Below are positions 13,290 through 26,318 of a stretch of 64,000 bases of DNA, one piece after another. Numbering within the stretch: position 1 is the first letter of the stretch; the number at the start of each line of letters is the position of its first letter. The notes under the pieces are model-generated. The model made no database searches, was not told the DNA's origin, and saw only the letters and a program-made list of their open reading frames with translations. Location: assembly GCA_026419785.1 (NCBI GenBank), contig JAODTK010005831.1, positions 62,001 through 126,000 on the forward strand, written 5' to 3'. This DNA comes from Sclerodactyla briareus (Eukaryota > Echinodermata > Holothuroidea > Dendrochirotida > Sclerodactylidae). Made by a program: the position numbers and the translations under genes.

Positions 13290-13745
13290 CCATCAATTCC
13301 AGAGGGTAGGACTATGATGTTGAATTTGCATCACTTTGGACATGAGCCCGGTTCAGCCTAAAAAACTAAATCACTGTCTGTAGACACCTCATGAATAATT
13401 GCTTCAGACTTTGGTTAAAAGTATTAATATTAACCCATTTACATATCTTGTTCCACCATGTGTGTTATTTGGAAAAAAATCAGATTGAAGTTGTTTACTA
13501 CGTTATTTTTCAATTGATTGCTACTAGAGCACATGGCCATAATAGAATTTTTACCTTGTGCCAGAGTTCTGTGAAATGTCAACAAGAAGCACTAGTTGCT
13601 CAATCATAATACCCACATGCTATGTTCATACTGTCTTGACTGTAGTAAACAGTGTTTATACCCTGATCCAGCAACGTTGACGATGCTTACGGCATGCAAA
13701 ACATAGTGCATGTGCTAAGATCGCAATCGACGTCAACATTATATC
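13290..13745 (+). repeat. Diverged repeat shared with 7,470-7,960
   Basis: Second copy of the family, ending GTGCATGTGCTAAGATCG and GACGTCAACATTA. The sequence after it (13,750-14,500) is unique to this copy and without a gene. Confidence 0.75.
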
Positions 13746-14924
13746 GTTTGTTTTGGTGTTATGGGACCATACACCGGGGTTGCGCCGTTTATATCAGGTT
13801 TCGTTATTATTAGTACCGATACTCGCAGCACCGGTACTCGCCGCACTGACGGTCAAATGCACATTACTTTTACCAGTATGGAGGGGGGAATTACCGGGGT
13901 AGTGGTACCAAATCCCTGGGGGTACTGAAATTACCAAAATCCGGGCTGGTACCTCTTGCCAATCCCAGCCGCCGCCTTGTACATCGCAACTTTATTTGCG
14001 ATCTGTTAAAATTTATAAAACGGGCCCCACGTGTGATGTGAACTGTGTATTTGCATTATTTGCCGCATATCCCAGCTGATGCGGACATCGCAGCTTCAAC
14101 CTTACGTAACATGCACAGCTTATGTTGTAGCTCACTCGCCCAATGCTGTGCACTACTTTTAAATATAGCCCTGCTTGGAACACATGGTCCTCACCTACGC
14201 TGTTTCACGAGCATTCATGTGCTCCCAATTCCCACTGCACGCACGGTGATTAATTAGACAGTTGGTTGTTAAAACAATCATACATGAATGTTTACATTGA
14301 TTTGGTGGTTTTTACAACTAATTTTAGATCGTGCCTTGCTTCGGTTCCCTTGCTAAAATAATCACCGTTACGTTAGGGCTTACTGGCAATTACACTAGCG
14401 ACCCGGTTTCGTGTCGGGCTGGGCCTTGTTACATATATCGTTAGCGTAGTTCGAAGAATGTAGTAGCTGTACATTTATTTCTGCCTGGGTACTAGTACTA
14501 CCAGCAGGACAGTGGTCACATACATATGCTGTTTGCCATACGTACGTGGTCATGAATTCTTTTCAGCTATCAATCGATATAGGAACAGCGCAACCCTACT
14601 ATACAAACTATATTTGCAATCCCTGGTTGAGAAATCAGTGCGGGAATTTCCCGCACACAATTTATTTCTCTGCGGAATTCTGGCTGCTTATGCTGGAATG
14701 CCGCAAAATCCCCGCCTGCGCGCGAACACGGATGATGTAGGATCTGCACATTGCCAAATGTGTAGGAATTCCTTCACGATAGTTATTTATCAATTCCCTA
14801 GTCATGCCTGTTTCACATTCAGCGGCCGTTTCTGCTGAAGGACAACTGCAGGGCGAATTATAAAGAGGCTAATATATAGCTGGAGAAAACTGAATGTTTC
14901 AAGTCTAAACCCAAAGTTTGTACA

Positions 14925-15372
14925 CTTTCTGTACAAGTACAGTCCTCTGAAGTTTTGTGCATGTGGATTGCCAAGATCGAAAAGCATCCCTTAGGCAATA
15001 ATAAATAAATACACTATGCACAACCCTGCAAACCAATCTTTGTTGACTATAAATTCACACATATTTTCACTTTGAGAAGCATTTAGTCTATGGGAGAGAA
15101 TTGCTGTAGTGGGTGTGGTAGGTGTGATGGTGGTGCGAGAAATACCAGCAGAACTTATGCGAATGTTGACATATTAACAAAATGAAACAATGAAATACAT
15201 GACATAACTTCCAAGGTTGTCCGTGTGACTCATGAGTTATTGCGATACGCCCACAATTTCTTGCTAAGGACCAACTTTGAAGGCCAATAACTCCACATAG
15301 AACATCTTATTGAAATGGGGTTTGGACCTATAGATACAGTTTTCCATTTCCACGATATAAACCTATGGTCAC
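14925..15372 (+). repeat. Dispersed repeat 'H', uninterrupted copy (DIRS empty site)
   Basis: The first part (14,925-15,084) matches 43,245-43,406, left of the DIRS: GATCGAAAAGCA, CACAACCCTGCAAAC and CAATCTTTGTT are shared. The second part (15,085-15,372) matches 51,498-51,815, right of the DIRS: ATGGGAGA.AATTGCTG, AAAATGAAACAATGA, ATGACATAACTTCC and GATAACTCCATA-type blocks. The junction here reads TTTAGTCTATGGGAG, with no DIRS. Confidence 0.88.
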
Positions 15373-18300
15373 CCAGAGCTGAGTGTCCTTTAAGGTAATT
15401 CAGTTTGTTCCACATCTGATCGAAAAGAGAGGCGATTTGCTAGTTAAAAGATGATAATACAGGATCTGAAAGCATCAGGGGAAATTAAAGTGTGCCAAAC
15501 ACACTCTGATATCTTCAGGACCAAATGTGGACCACGTCCCCCCAGCCCCATGGATATCATAACATATACAAATTAGTGCGAGGATCTCTTTCTACTACCA
15601 TGGTTTTTTTTTTTATTTGTAAACCCTGACAGTGGCGTCACAGGGGGGGCATATGTGCCCCCCCCCCTCAAAAAATCATGTTCCTCCTGTGTGCCCCCCT
15701 TCCTCCAAATGAGATATTGAGATGTTCAGAAAATATTCTGTAGTCGGTATTAGACTACCAGTTTGATATAGATCTGGCTAGTTTGTTGTTTTGACAAAAG
15801 CAGTAAACTGTGCTGAATTTGTCTCAAATGCACTAAGAAGTACAAATTACTATTAGACTACTTTAATGAAATTACTATTAGACTACTTTAATGAGCAAAT
15901 TTATCTTGGAATTCTAATCAGTCTAAAATGCATAATTTATTCCATGTTCAAACTGTCAGCTTGTCACAGAGTGTTGTCCCATTCAAGTGGAATACAGTCA
16001 CTGGTTATTGCCCTCTATATGTAGAGCAGATCACTAGACTAGCAACCATACCTTTCTGTTTGTTATTATCTGCTAACAAGCAAGTCCACTTCTTCCAACC
16101 CTTCAGATTAGATAGAAAGGTTGAAAAAATGAAAATCCAAGTTCTTATGAATACAACCACTGATTGCTAAATAGACTGGACTTAACAGTGGTGTCCGAAA
16201 AACCAACTTGTTTTAAATGTGAGTGTATTAGCCCCCTCCGACTAGCCCCTTCAAAGAATCAGCCACAACAAGTGCCCTGCGGGTGACACAATTTTTCATA
16301 ATTCCTTGAACAAATTCCATGACGGTTTCACAAGGAATCAGTAGAACTCTACTAATGGTATTAGGAATACATTCCAGAAATTCCTTCCACACTACCTCTA
16401 CCCACATCTCCATCAGTTACCAAATATCTCCAAACCTGCATGAGAAACGTTCATTCAGGTGCATAATCAGATTCCTTCAAAAATTTTTTTATCAAATAAC
16501 AATCCAAATCACAGGCCTAGACCATGAGAAGACTGACGTCATTTGGACGAACAGATGCATTTCTAATTAAAGCTTTCTCATGCGACGTTGAGCGTCGGAG
16601 CATTCGGATGATGAGCCCCGTGCGTAATATCCTCAGACAAAGGGGTCCATTGTTCAGAGAGGTAAATACTCGGCAGCATAATAAAATCTGTTGTCTGGCG
16701 GCGAGGTACACGACCTTGGCGCTGATGTGTGTTTCAGAATGGAAAGAGACCAGATTGGCGGGACTTAATTAAAAGTACTGGGATGGGAAAATTGTGGTGA
16801 ATCTCTCCTCAACAATGCCAAATTGCATATATTTGAGTATCAACGGATGCAACTGATATAGAGGTTCAGATACGATACAATGAGTCTCCTATGATAATGA
16901 TGTAGTTACAGTTTCTGAACAATAGCAATCCTCTGCCGGCCCTGACCCACTTTTCATATTATGTAACAATACATACGATATCAAAGAAGCGAGCCCCACT
17001 TCCAAAGCCCCCTTCTTATTCTGGTATGTTCTCACAGATTTGGAGAACATATGATCAAGTCATTGACACCTATTGTAGATAAGTGAATGTTGATGGGGAG
17101 AGGGAGGGGGGGGGGGGGGATGAAGGTTTCATCAGGGTTTCAGTTTATCTGTGGTACATTTTCTGCAATGTGCCTTTAATGAGTCACCCATTAGAAAAAT
17201 AATCACTGATGAATTAGAGCCTAATAATGTAATGGAATTTTATTGAGATCCCTGATTATTGTTAACATTTGTTTCAAAGGCCACAAACAGGAACAGTTAG
17301 TGTTTGGAAATGGAGTTCTGCTGCTCCTGGTGCCCGAGCAAGAGAAGAAAAGATCAGTAAATGGCACACTGAGTTCAGGAGGATGTTTTGTTGCTGCGTA
17401 AAGCCAATAATATAGGGGGGAGGGAGGTAATCAATAAGAAGAGGGGGGGGGGGAGTAATCAAGGGGGGGTGGCGGGGTTGGGGTTATCTTCCTCCGTCGC
17501 GTGACATCGAACCACTAATGGGCCGGAATGCAAATTAGTAGGTATTGACTGATTATGCCGCAGAAATAGCTTGAACGGGTAAATCAATTACAAGACATAT
17601 ATTCGGCTGGGCTGCTGGTCGTCTGCATAGCCAAAAGTTCAGAAATCTGTCACAAGAATGTTCGGAGGGCAAAATGAAGTCGGTTAACACCCCACCCCCT
17701 TCGAATGAGTTTACGCCCCCTAAGGGAGAGCAGTTGATAAATTAACATAAACATGACAGTGTGTGGGCAATACATACTAGTATTCAGGATGTGGGACTTT
17801 CAGCTATGCATTCTTCACACCCTCATAACTGGCATTATAAATACTGCAGGACCTAATACAAGAGCATTTGGAAGCATGGTGGCATTTGTGAAACCTTGAT
17901 GTTGTTCAAAGGAAACTCCTTCGGAATAATTCAGGAGACACCTTCTGGGAAATGAGTGGCCATAATCTCCTCTCCGCCTAAAACGGCTATTTTGCGACTA
18001 TAATCTTCTATGGCGCGCTTTGAAAAAATATGCAATGTAGAATAATAATCGCTTCTGTCGGGGATGCCCTATAGCCACACAATACACAAACCATGGTAAG
18101 GAAGTGTAACCGCAGAAGGTTTTTTTACCTGACACTGCTGAGCTTGCTGACAATGCATTGTCCCCATAACATCGGCTAGGCTTTAATCTCCACTGGACTT
18201 TTGCCCGTAGAAAGGAAAGTGGACATACTAGAATGATAACTCTCAGAAAATGCAAAAGAAAAACCATTTACCCACTCAGATGTTACAAGTGTCCTCCAAA

Positions 18301-18867
18301 ATGGCATTTGATCTGTCCAGAAAAAGTAAATGATTAAATTCTGCACATGTTTTTTTTTTCGAGTCAACAATGATTACTTTGACCTCGAGTGGTGGCTTGG
18401 ATTAGAAGTATTCAAAGGGGAAGGATCATCGGGGCTGAACCCTGAAAGAGCTTTCCTGTGGTGTACAGGGGTAGTTGTCCATTCGGGGAACAAGTTTAAA
18501 AGAGGCCATTAATCATCCCGCAACACCTGGTGAATGATGGACGGTGCTTTTCCATGACGTCACAACTAAGAAAACTTCCGGCAGTGTATAAAATTCATAT
18601 CCAGTAACATAGTCGTAGTGACGAGCCCATAAGTATCCGTATAGTATCAGGAGAATTGCACTGAGACACTTTTTCCCTTAGTTCAGTCATGCCAACGCCA
18701 CCGTCGCTTTTTTCGCCAATTACCACGATAATACAGGCACTGTTTAGTTATTCTACTTTAGATTTCTTTTCATGATTCCTTGCCGAGGCCAAAGGACTAT
18801 GCAGATCACAGCACCGTGCGTATGTGTGTGTGTGTGTTGTGTGAGTGTGTCTGGTGGTGTACCCCTC

Positions 18868-19520
18868 TTTGTCAGCACGATATCTAAAGAACGCAAGCAT
18901 GTATGAAGTTAAAATTAAGCAAGGTGGGTTGGACATATAGAGAGGGGAGACCCCTATTGCTTTTGGTGCCAGTTCAAGGTCATTCAAGGTCATGAGAGGG
19001 CCAAAGTTGTGAAAAAGCTTGTCAGCACGATATCTAACGGAAGCAAGCATGTATCAGTTCAAACTTTGTATGGGAGTTGATGTATGGTGAGGAAGAAGAA
19101 CCATATTTGTTTGGTGTTAGTCAAGGTCATTTTTTAAGGTCACCATAAGGGACAATCCTTATATCTTTGGCAACGAAAACATTTAGAGGGATGCCGTAAT
19201 AAAAAGTTTTGTTCGTCTGGGCGAACTCAATCTGGTGACCTACTTTGACCCTCATTTGACCTTTTGACCTCGTTTTGAATGAACCTTTGGACCTTGTGAC
19301 ATTGAGTTCTAATTTTTTGTAATGACCATATTCGTCTTGTTGAGACAAACCTTACTGTGAAGTAGGCAAATGTAATACCACACTCCTATCACGAGCTATC
19401 TCAAGGAATTCACATGTGGTAAGTCAACAGCCCAAAACGCTAGAATGTCGTTAAACTTGAAACGTTTGACATTGACATCTTGGCAACAAAATATTTTAGA
19501 GGAATGTTGTAATGGAAAGT
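18868..19520 (+). repeat. Tandem repeat, ~150 and ~300 bp periods
   Basis: TTGTCAGCACGATATCTAA recurs at 18,868 and 19,019 with AAGCAAGCATGTAT behind it. CTTTGGCAACGAAAA... with TTTAGAGG and TTCGTCT.CGCGAAC blocks recurs at 19,163 and 19,480. AAGGTCA motifs are frequent. Confidence 0.68.
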
Positions 19521-21369
19521 TTTTTCGTCTACGCGAACTGCATGTAGTTCATTATGCATGGGAGCCTATATTTTGTTTGAACTTATGAATCTTTTGGGTG
19601 GCCACCTGCCACAGCAAATTTTGAGATGCTTGTGTGTCAGGATACAAATATATTCGACATAATTGTTGGCCCCATTGTGCCCTATATGTATCCCTCAGGC
19701 AAGGGTAAGTGATACCACAGAGGGAGAGAATGAAGGGAATAAATAATATTTGAGATTCCGAGTGGGCAACTTTATTAAGAAAGAACTTTGGAGTATTGAA
19801 ACCAACAATATCTAATAGGGGGTATTCAGCTTCGGGTTTGGCTTTAAAAGCCCCTTGCCTGTCAGCTATGGCAACGAATCGCGACACAGTTGGTTCTTGT
19901 TTTCTCTTAGATTTGATGAAAACGAAGCCAAACTCAATAACGTGTTTAAAACATAAACCCCCTCCCACATTACACAATTGAGGTTGTTATGCATTTCCTA
20001 TGCTGCATTATAGACATCAGTAAGGGTGCTGTAGATCTGGTACTTGTTTCCAATCGAAAGGTCGAAATGGTTATTAATTTTCAAAAAAGCACAAAACTTG
20101 TAAAAGTGTCAAATTTTGACATGTCTTTTCTCCGTAATGTGAGCAAGGTTACCAACTTAAGTAAGGGCCACCATACAGAAGGGGTGAAACAGGTTCTCCA
20201 TGATTTTCAAATCGTAGCCTGAATCATAGTTTGACTACTAGTAGCAGGGCTTCCCTTAGCCTGTTTTCATCATTGTAGCTGCGCTAGTATCCTTACTTTT
20301 TGGAGCCGCAGATTATTTCATAGCCCTAAGTACTGCATTTATAGAAATGTAATACCAAAGTTCCAGGTAATCTCTCCATCATTCCTTTCCATTGCACATG
20401 CTTATAGCACACCACTGCACATACCAAAGTTGACTGAATTTGATGGTATCTTTCCATCACACCCCCCCATCCCCAACCTTGATCTCCACCAACTTTCCCC
20501 CTTTCACCCCACCCACTTTTATCCGTTCTCATCGACCCACCATTTCTATAATTCTCTCCCTCCTCATCTCTCTAAGTCTAATCCCACCGACTTCTTATCC
20601 CCTCCCATCACCCATTTCCATTTTCTTCCCAGGTCTACTGGTTATACTCCACATCTGGGCCAAGCATTCTTGGTATGTGCCAACCAACAAATCTATGGCG
20701 ACAAGGTCACAAGGATGCAAAAAGCAATGCAAGAGAGAACAGTAGTTTCGGAGAGGATTCATCTTTGACTGGGTCATGGTAACAAACTAAAATAAATCAC
20801 AAAATTGTAAGATCTCCATCTGTGATGTTACAGCATCACACGCATTTCCTTTTTTGCTCCCCCCCCACTGTTCCCCCCTCTTGTCACTCACCTGTTTCTC
20901 CCATGGCCCTCTTAACCGCATGTCTCCTATCCTCTTTGCCTTTTTCCTGTCAAAGCGAAATTCCAAGCCAAATAGTTACTGCTCTGGTGATTACTGAATT
21001 GTAAGAAAATGACAAATCATTTAAATACCACTTTGTTCCAGGGATTCATAGCATATTCGGTTGGGAAGATATGGCTTCCTCAAATTTCATATAATTGTGC
21101 ATTTGGCAAACTTGGCAACTTTTGTGATGTCTATATACCAATTATAAGGGAAAAGAGGAAAAGACATATTTCTTACCATTTCTATCAGATTTGGGTAGAT
21201 ATGACGTCATCAACTGTGCCAATTTGAACTTGCCGAATGAGTATGTGATATTTGTTGATCTTTGAAAACTTCATAACTTTACAACCTGAAAATATGAACA
21301 TGAAACAACGTTTGATTGGCATAATTTTTAATGCCACAATCATATGATATTTAATATTTGTGCGGAATT

Positions 21370-21510
21370 TCCCTAAGGCCACATTCGGAAAATAATTTTG
21401 GAAGTGGAGCTGACTCACACGAGTATTGTAACTGCACCCCTCTTTCGAGATCTCCATTCAGCCTTTGTAATATTTAGGAAAATAAGCATCAATGATATTG
21501 AAAATAGCCT
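21370..21510 (+). repeat. Dispersed repeat, partner of 5,125-5,270
   Basis: The plus-strand copy is over 80% similar by eye to the reverse complement of the 5.1-kb copy. No coding potential. Confidence 0.8.
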
Positions 21511-23135
21511 CATTCGATACCTAATCTACGAGAAGGACTTCAGTCAAAAATTACCACCACTCAAATCATTCTGTTTGGAGGAAGGAAAATGTGATTCAGT
21601 TTGCAAAATTATTCAAGAAAGCCGGCAGGCCTAACAAATACTTGGTATCTTTTCGCCACAGCGACCTATTTCCCGAAACTTATGAATTACAAATTCTGAC
21701 ATGTAATACTATCGTTTCAACAGATTTTTTTTCAATGTGGTTTTTATATCAGCCCGATACAATAGATTTACTTTAGTAAGGGTAAACTTGTGGCTGGAAG
21801 GATGGACATGGAAAGGCTGCTGAATAAAAACTCTTAGAAAAAATTTCTCAGTGGTCTAACACTATGCGAATGTGTTACGTAACAGACATACTGCGCAATG
21901 GTGGCATTTAACGGATTCGAAACGGGTGTGAGTGGTTGGCCTACCTTAGGCACTCCTACAGTAGGCCCCTACAGGGTTTATATTTAAAAAAAAAAGTCTT
22001 GTTTGGATAGGCTTTCTTTTTTATGATCCATACAACATTAGGTTCTCTTGGGGCATGGTTTATTTTTGTAGGAAAAAATATGGGAACACAGGCTAGGAGG
22101 CCTTAACTATCTATTATTCTGTCCACACAGATGAACCTAAGCTAAACAGCGAGCCACCTCCGCGCTAGCCCTAGGTTACAATGGCAGAGAGAATCTATCT
22201 GTAGAAATACGGTCAATTTAAGTGACAAAATAGTTTCAATACACTAATTTATTTACCCAAACGGGCTACTAAAAGTCAATCTTCGTCTAGTTTTCATCGA
22301 ATTGGGTTTTTTTTTTTTTTTTCTGAGCAAGGGGCTGTTATTAGAGCCTGGCTAGTGACTACGGGTTTCCCGTGACCCCCACCCCCTCTCCCCGTAGCCG
22401 GTAAACTCAGTCATATAAATCTGCCGTCACCAATTACGCACAAAATGGACACTCCAAGGTTTACTTCTTCGAAAATTTGGCTAATTTTTCCAAATTTTTG
22501 GATTCCGGGACCATTGCTGATAATATCAGCTACACAATGTCAGTCAAACTAAGTCAAACTGCTACATGGTGCATGGACCATGCCTCCCCCCCCCACCACA
22601 GCTGTCAAGATGATTATTTGATATATTACCACTATTATATGAATCCTAATGTATCAAATGAAGACATCACCACCACAACATCGGTAGGACGAGGAAGCAT
22701 AATGACAGCGGGCAGTTCTGATTCCCGAACGTAGGATCTGAATATGAAACTTATTTCAATTGTTCTATACTCACTGTGGGATATATCCATCAGGATAAGT
22801 TGCAAATGCTAGGGAAGTCACCTGAGATACTGTGGAGAGTGGAGAATGGGAAAGGGGGGGGGGGGGCACGTACAAGTAAGAAGAATATGTGTCAGTCATG
22901 GAGGGATGATTCGCCAAAACTTGATCGATCTCCAACCGGATTATGCAAATGCCAGGTATTCCATAGGCATGGGTCCATTTGGGGTAAGTTTGAAATGTGA
23001 ATAAGATTTTTTATAGATATTACGAAAATCCAATGGCATAGAGGGAAAGAATTCCAGCATTTTCATTGCACTCATGAATCAGTTTTATATCGTGAGTTAT
23101 TGCAACACGTCAATTGATGTCTGGTATTATTACAG

Positions 23136-23288
23136 TATCTTCAGAGCAAAATGGAAATTGGCAACACATACCCCAAAAGAGCTGCAACCAACTCTAACCA
23201 TCACGTATTGGAAAAACCCCCACCAAAACTGCAATTAGGGCAGCCAATCACTCCTCTGGTTGGAGGACCAGGTGCATACACTGTAGCG
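23136..23288 (+). CDS. Candidate exon, unrecognised protein
   Basis: This is an open segment of exactly 51 codons between a possible acceptor (GGTATTATTACAG) and a strong donor (GCG|GTAAGT). It is in phase 0 at both ends. It reads YLQSKMEIGNTYPKRAATNS, then NHHVLEKPPPKLQLGQPITP, then LVGGPGAYTVA. The composition, with a proline-rich patch and glycines, looks more protein-like than most chance frames in this window, but I do not recognise a family. It lies antisense inside the large intron between the C2A and C2B exons, followed by a G-rich run. With no neighbouring exon recognised on the plus strand, it may be chance. Confidence 0.25.
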
Positions 23289-23872
23289 GTAAGTCCGATG
23301 GGGAGGGAGGGGGGGCGGGAAAGGTCTTGGAACCTTTGACAGGGGGCCTAGGGGGGCTCTGGCTATGAGCATTCCAATTTTATAGCATTAGATTGAGGGG
23401 GCTGATTCTAGTGTTAGCGTTTGATGCTGCGGGAACTATCTACTGACAAATTGGGCTAACGCTGGTAGTAGACTACTGTACAACCCCTGGTTATGTGGCT
23501 GAAATTGACTGAGGAGGAGTGATCATTTTTGCAGAGCAGATTTCCTTCGGGTGCGGCAACAAGCGATTTAGGGGGGAGGGGGAAGGGCAAACCTTATAAC
23601 ACCCACGTGTTCTGGTTTTTCGCCCTTGCTCGCATGACTTGTGCTTAGGACTTTAGGCGTATAATGGGGAAAGGGAGGTTCAATTTGAAACTTGAAAATT
23701 TCCTACAACCCCCAACCCATGGGTATACCACTCCACATACCCCTCCCTCCCATTCTGCCCAGTGGTGCCCCTGCCACCACCCCGGCCTTCCGAGCTCTTA
23801 ACAACATCACAATTTACAGTAAATAAGTTTCTAGATTCTACCAGAGCATCATTGTCTTACGAGCTATCCGGG

Positions 23873-24001
23873 CTGTAGCGAGGCCGGCACCTCGAGGTGA
23901 GGCGGGCAGATTCACTTGACACTGTAGTATGGTGGCTCGGAAACAAACAGGCGAGGCCAGCGGACAAGGCCCGTTTTGCCTCGAGGTCGGCCTCGACTAC
24001 A
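23873..24001. mobile_element. Short foldback MITE (about 130 bp)
   Basis: Arms of about 33 bp are inverted copies: TGTAGCGAGGCCGGCACCTC at 23,874 against GAGGTCGGCCTCGACTACA ending at 24,001. The central ~60 bp contain a further GGCGAGGCC copy. No coding capacity. Confidence 0.75.
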
Positions 24002-26122
24002 CCATGATGGCTATTTCAATGGTATCAAGAGTGAAACTGAAGTGAGCATAATAGCCTGTATGGTAGGTTGCCTATAGGAAAAACTCTACAAATTGGTCTT
24101 TCCAAGTACTTGTGTTGTCACTACTCAATGCAAAACAGGTGTTGTCACGCTCTATGCCAAAAACCAAGTTGGGAAAAAGCTCATAATGGATTAATGGTCC
24201 ATTTGAGGGCCTAATATTCCAGAAAGCTGACTCAACAATCATTGAAGATGAATTGGTGGAATTTCTCATGAGACTAATCTATCTGTTATGTAAAGGTGGG
24301 TAAAACCTCACTTGTTGGTGGCAAAGGAGCGTGAGTGATAGTTGCAAGGCCAAGCAGGCTTGCAAAGTCACCACGGCCGGCCTTGCAAATCAAAGGGGGG
24401 AAGCCTGGAGGATCAGGGTCTAGAGGCCGGCATAAAGGGGATGACAAAAAGGGAACAATCGCTAGGAAAGTGACTTAAGGGACGGCGGAGGGTGCGAAAT
24501 AGCCCGATTTTGCATTCACACCAATACACAGACTTTTTTGTGGGCAGTTCATCTTATGTTTTTGAGAAGTCCACCTGTAGGCCAGTTCGGTTTGGTGAAT
24601 GGTTCCGTGAGATTTGATGACCACAATGAAGAAACTTGCAGTGCGACCACGTTCACACATCACACATACGGTACATGCTAGGCGGTATCTTCTGGGTTGC
24701 AGAAATTATCTTCAATCCTAATGGCGCGTTTTCGTTTTGTTACGGAATCAAACCCCTTCCCTTCTAATCAAATCTGTAGAACCACTCAACTCGGCTCCTG
24801 AAAATGCGGCACTCAGTTTTTAGAACGAAAAGGGAGGCATGGTCTCTTCGAGTCTGGGGCAAGATTTTGAGGACTGGATGGGCTCCCATCTACCATCCTC
24901 TATGGAAAAGTTGATAGATTTGTGATGCTGCAAAAATGTTATGTTTCGCACTATTCCCAAAACATTACTGTTTTTCAAGTCTCGACGACGAGGAACTCTA
25001 TACGTAGTACAATGCCACCCCCCCCACCCCCCCCTCTACTCAGCCTATTAGCTACCTTCTGGCCAATTATACCATATACTGAGTGGCACCTCATCGTGCT
25101 CGTTATCTCAGAATTAAGTTCGATAGTACATTCTTGCAGAGTTTATAAAAAGTGTTAAATTCTGCCACTAAAGGGTCCTACCACCTACAATTCCCTTTCA
25201 CCGACAAAGTCAACATGAGATGTTTTTTGAGCATTAGAGATTGAGAGCGAGTCACTGTGCACTATACATAGCAATCATTCATGGTCTTTGCCATTATATA
25301 CGTCAGTGCACAGATAGTGGCCTAATGTTATTCATTACACACCTGAATGTTAACGACCATTTGCATCAAATACCAACGTTTGATAGGCATGTGGCTGCAA
25401 TAAAAAAACAAAATATTGTGGTTCTAGTTAGCTACACGGCACCTGGGAGAAATGGATAACTTTCTGGAAAATTTGACATGCAATGTCAGGAGACTGCCCC
25501 CTGACTTAGTACATGGTTCAGCTCTCGTTTTCAGCAAGTCATTCGGTGATATTTTGCTATTGTGACTAGGCAGTTTGCGTATATATTGGATCTGTGAATA
25601 CTTTTGATTTTGAGGGTGTATAACTTTCTTCCTTGCAAAGTCCTTCAAATCTCACAAAGGGTACTAGCAGAAAAACCTCTGAAGGGGTTTCTGCAGAGAC
25701 ACACACATTCACTATGAACTATTGTTAGGCCTTATTGAACAATATACACCTTAACATAGTTACTATAGTAGGATATTGTTAGGTCTTATCTTTACTTCTG
25801 TCAGATTGCATGTTTCCATCTCTATTTTTAACAGTGCTCAGCAGCTACTTCTTTGACTGAATTACCAAGCTTCTCCAAATTTCACCACTTAATCATATAT
25901 CCTTTCATTGTGATGTTAACCAGTGTATAAAATAACTATGGGCTTGATCTAGGCTAATCAAACACCGAGGCCTGGAAGTTAGCCTGAGAATTCCCTGATA
26001 ACTGACACTATCATGGTTATGGGTTGTGCTTACACCACCTAGGAAACAGTTCTGGGGGCCCTTGGGCAAGATGGGGTATTCGAATAAATGGGTCCTCTGA
26101 ATATCACTTCGCTCTCACTGAC

Positions 26123-26318
26123 CTGAACTTCTGTGTCAGCATCAACATTGACCAGGGGGTACCAGTGGTCCTTGCCCTTATATTGGTGCAGTTCACCTCT
26201 TGAGGGGCACCTTCCCTACGATCTTCTCGGACTTCAGCCGGTCCTTCTCATACAGGTAGAAGGCGAGGGTGTGGAACTCCCTCGGGACGTCAAAGGTGAA
26301 GTCCTCGGACCAGAGGGG
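26123..26318 (-). CDS. RASA2/RASA3-like: RASA2/RASA3-like Ras GAP, second C2A exon
   Basis: This is the next exon of the Ras GAP gene, encoding the rest of the first C2 domain (phospholipid binding). It is bounded by acceptor TTGTTCTCTCTCTTCAG and donor GTTCAG|GTCAGTGAG on the minus strand. The first frame reads PLWSEDFTFDVPREFHTLAF and continues YLYEKDRLKSEKIVGKVPLK. This is the family pattern P-F-[FW]-G-E-[DE]-F-x-[FC]-[ED]-[IV]-P-R-x-F-x-x-L-[SA]-F-Y. A shift near 26,191-26,200 (one extra or two missing bases) moves to a second frame reading LHQYKGKDHWYPLVNVDADT and then EVQ, ending in phase 0. That matches the family segment ending in VDADSEVQ. Codon use is GC-rich compared with the flanking introns. 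Because similarity resumes on the far side of the shift, a sequencing or assembly indel is more likely than a spliced-out segment, but a young pseudogene is not excluded. Confidence 0.78.

Larger units (their letters stand above)
6164..26122 (-). other. Intron of the Ras GAP gene (about 20 kb)
   Basis: This is the sequence between the C2B and C2A exons. It must hide the exon or exons for the C2A-C2B linker and the start of C2B, which I could not find. It holds a foldback MITE at 6.34 kb, diverged repeat pairs, poly-C/poly-G runs (6,820; 8,959; 11,282; 11,304; 11,482; 17,109; 17,442; 22,853), a pyrimidine-rich tract at 20,455-20,635, a TG microsatellite at 18,820-18,855 and a second MITE at 23.87 kb. 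The remaining open frames show no recognised domain. Confidence 0.5.
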
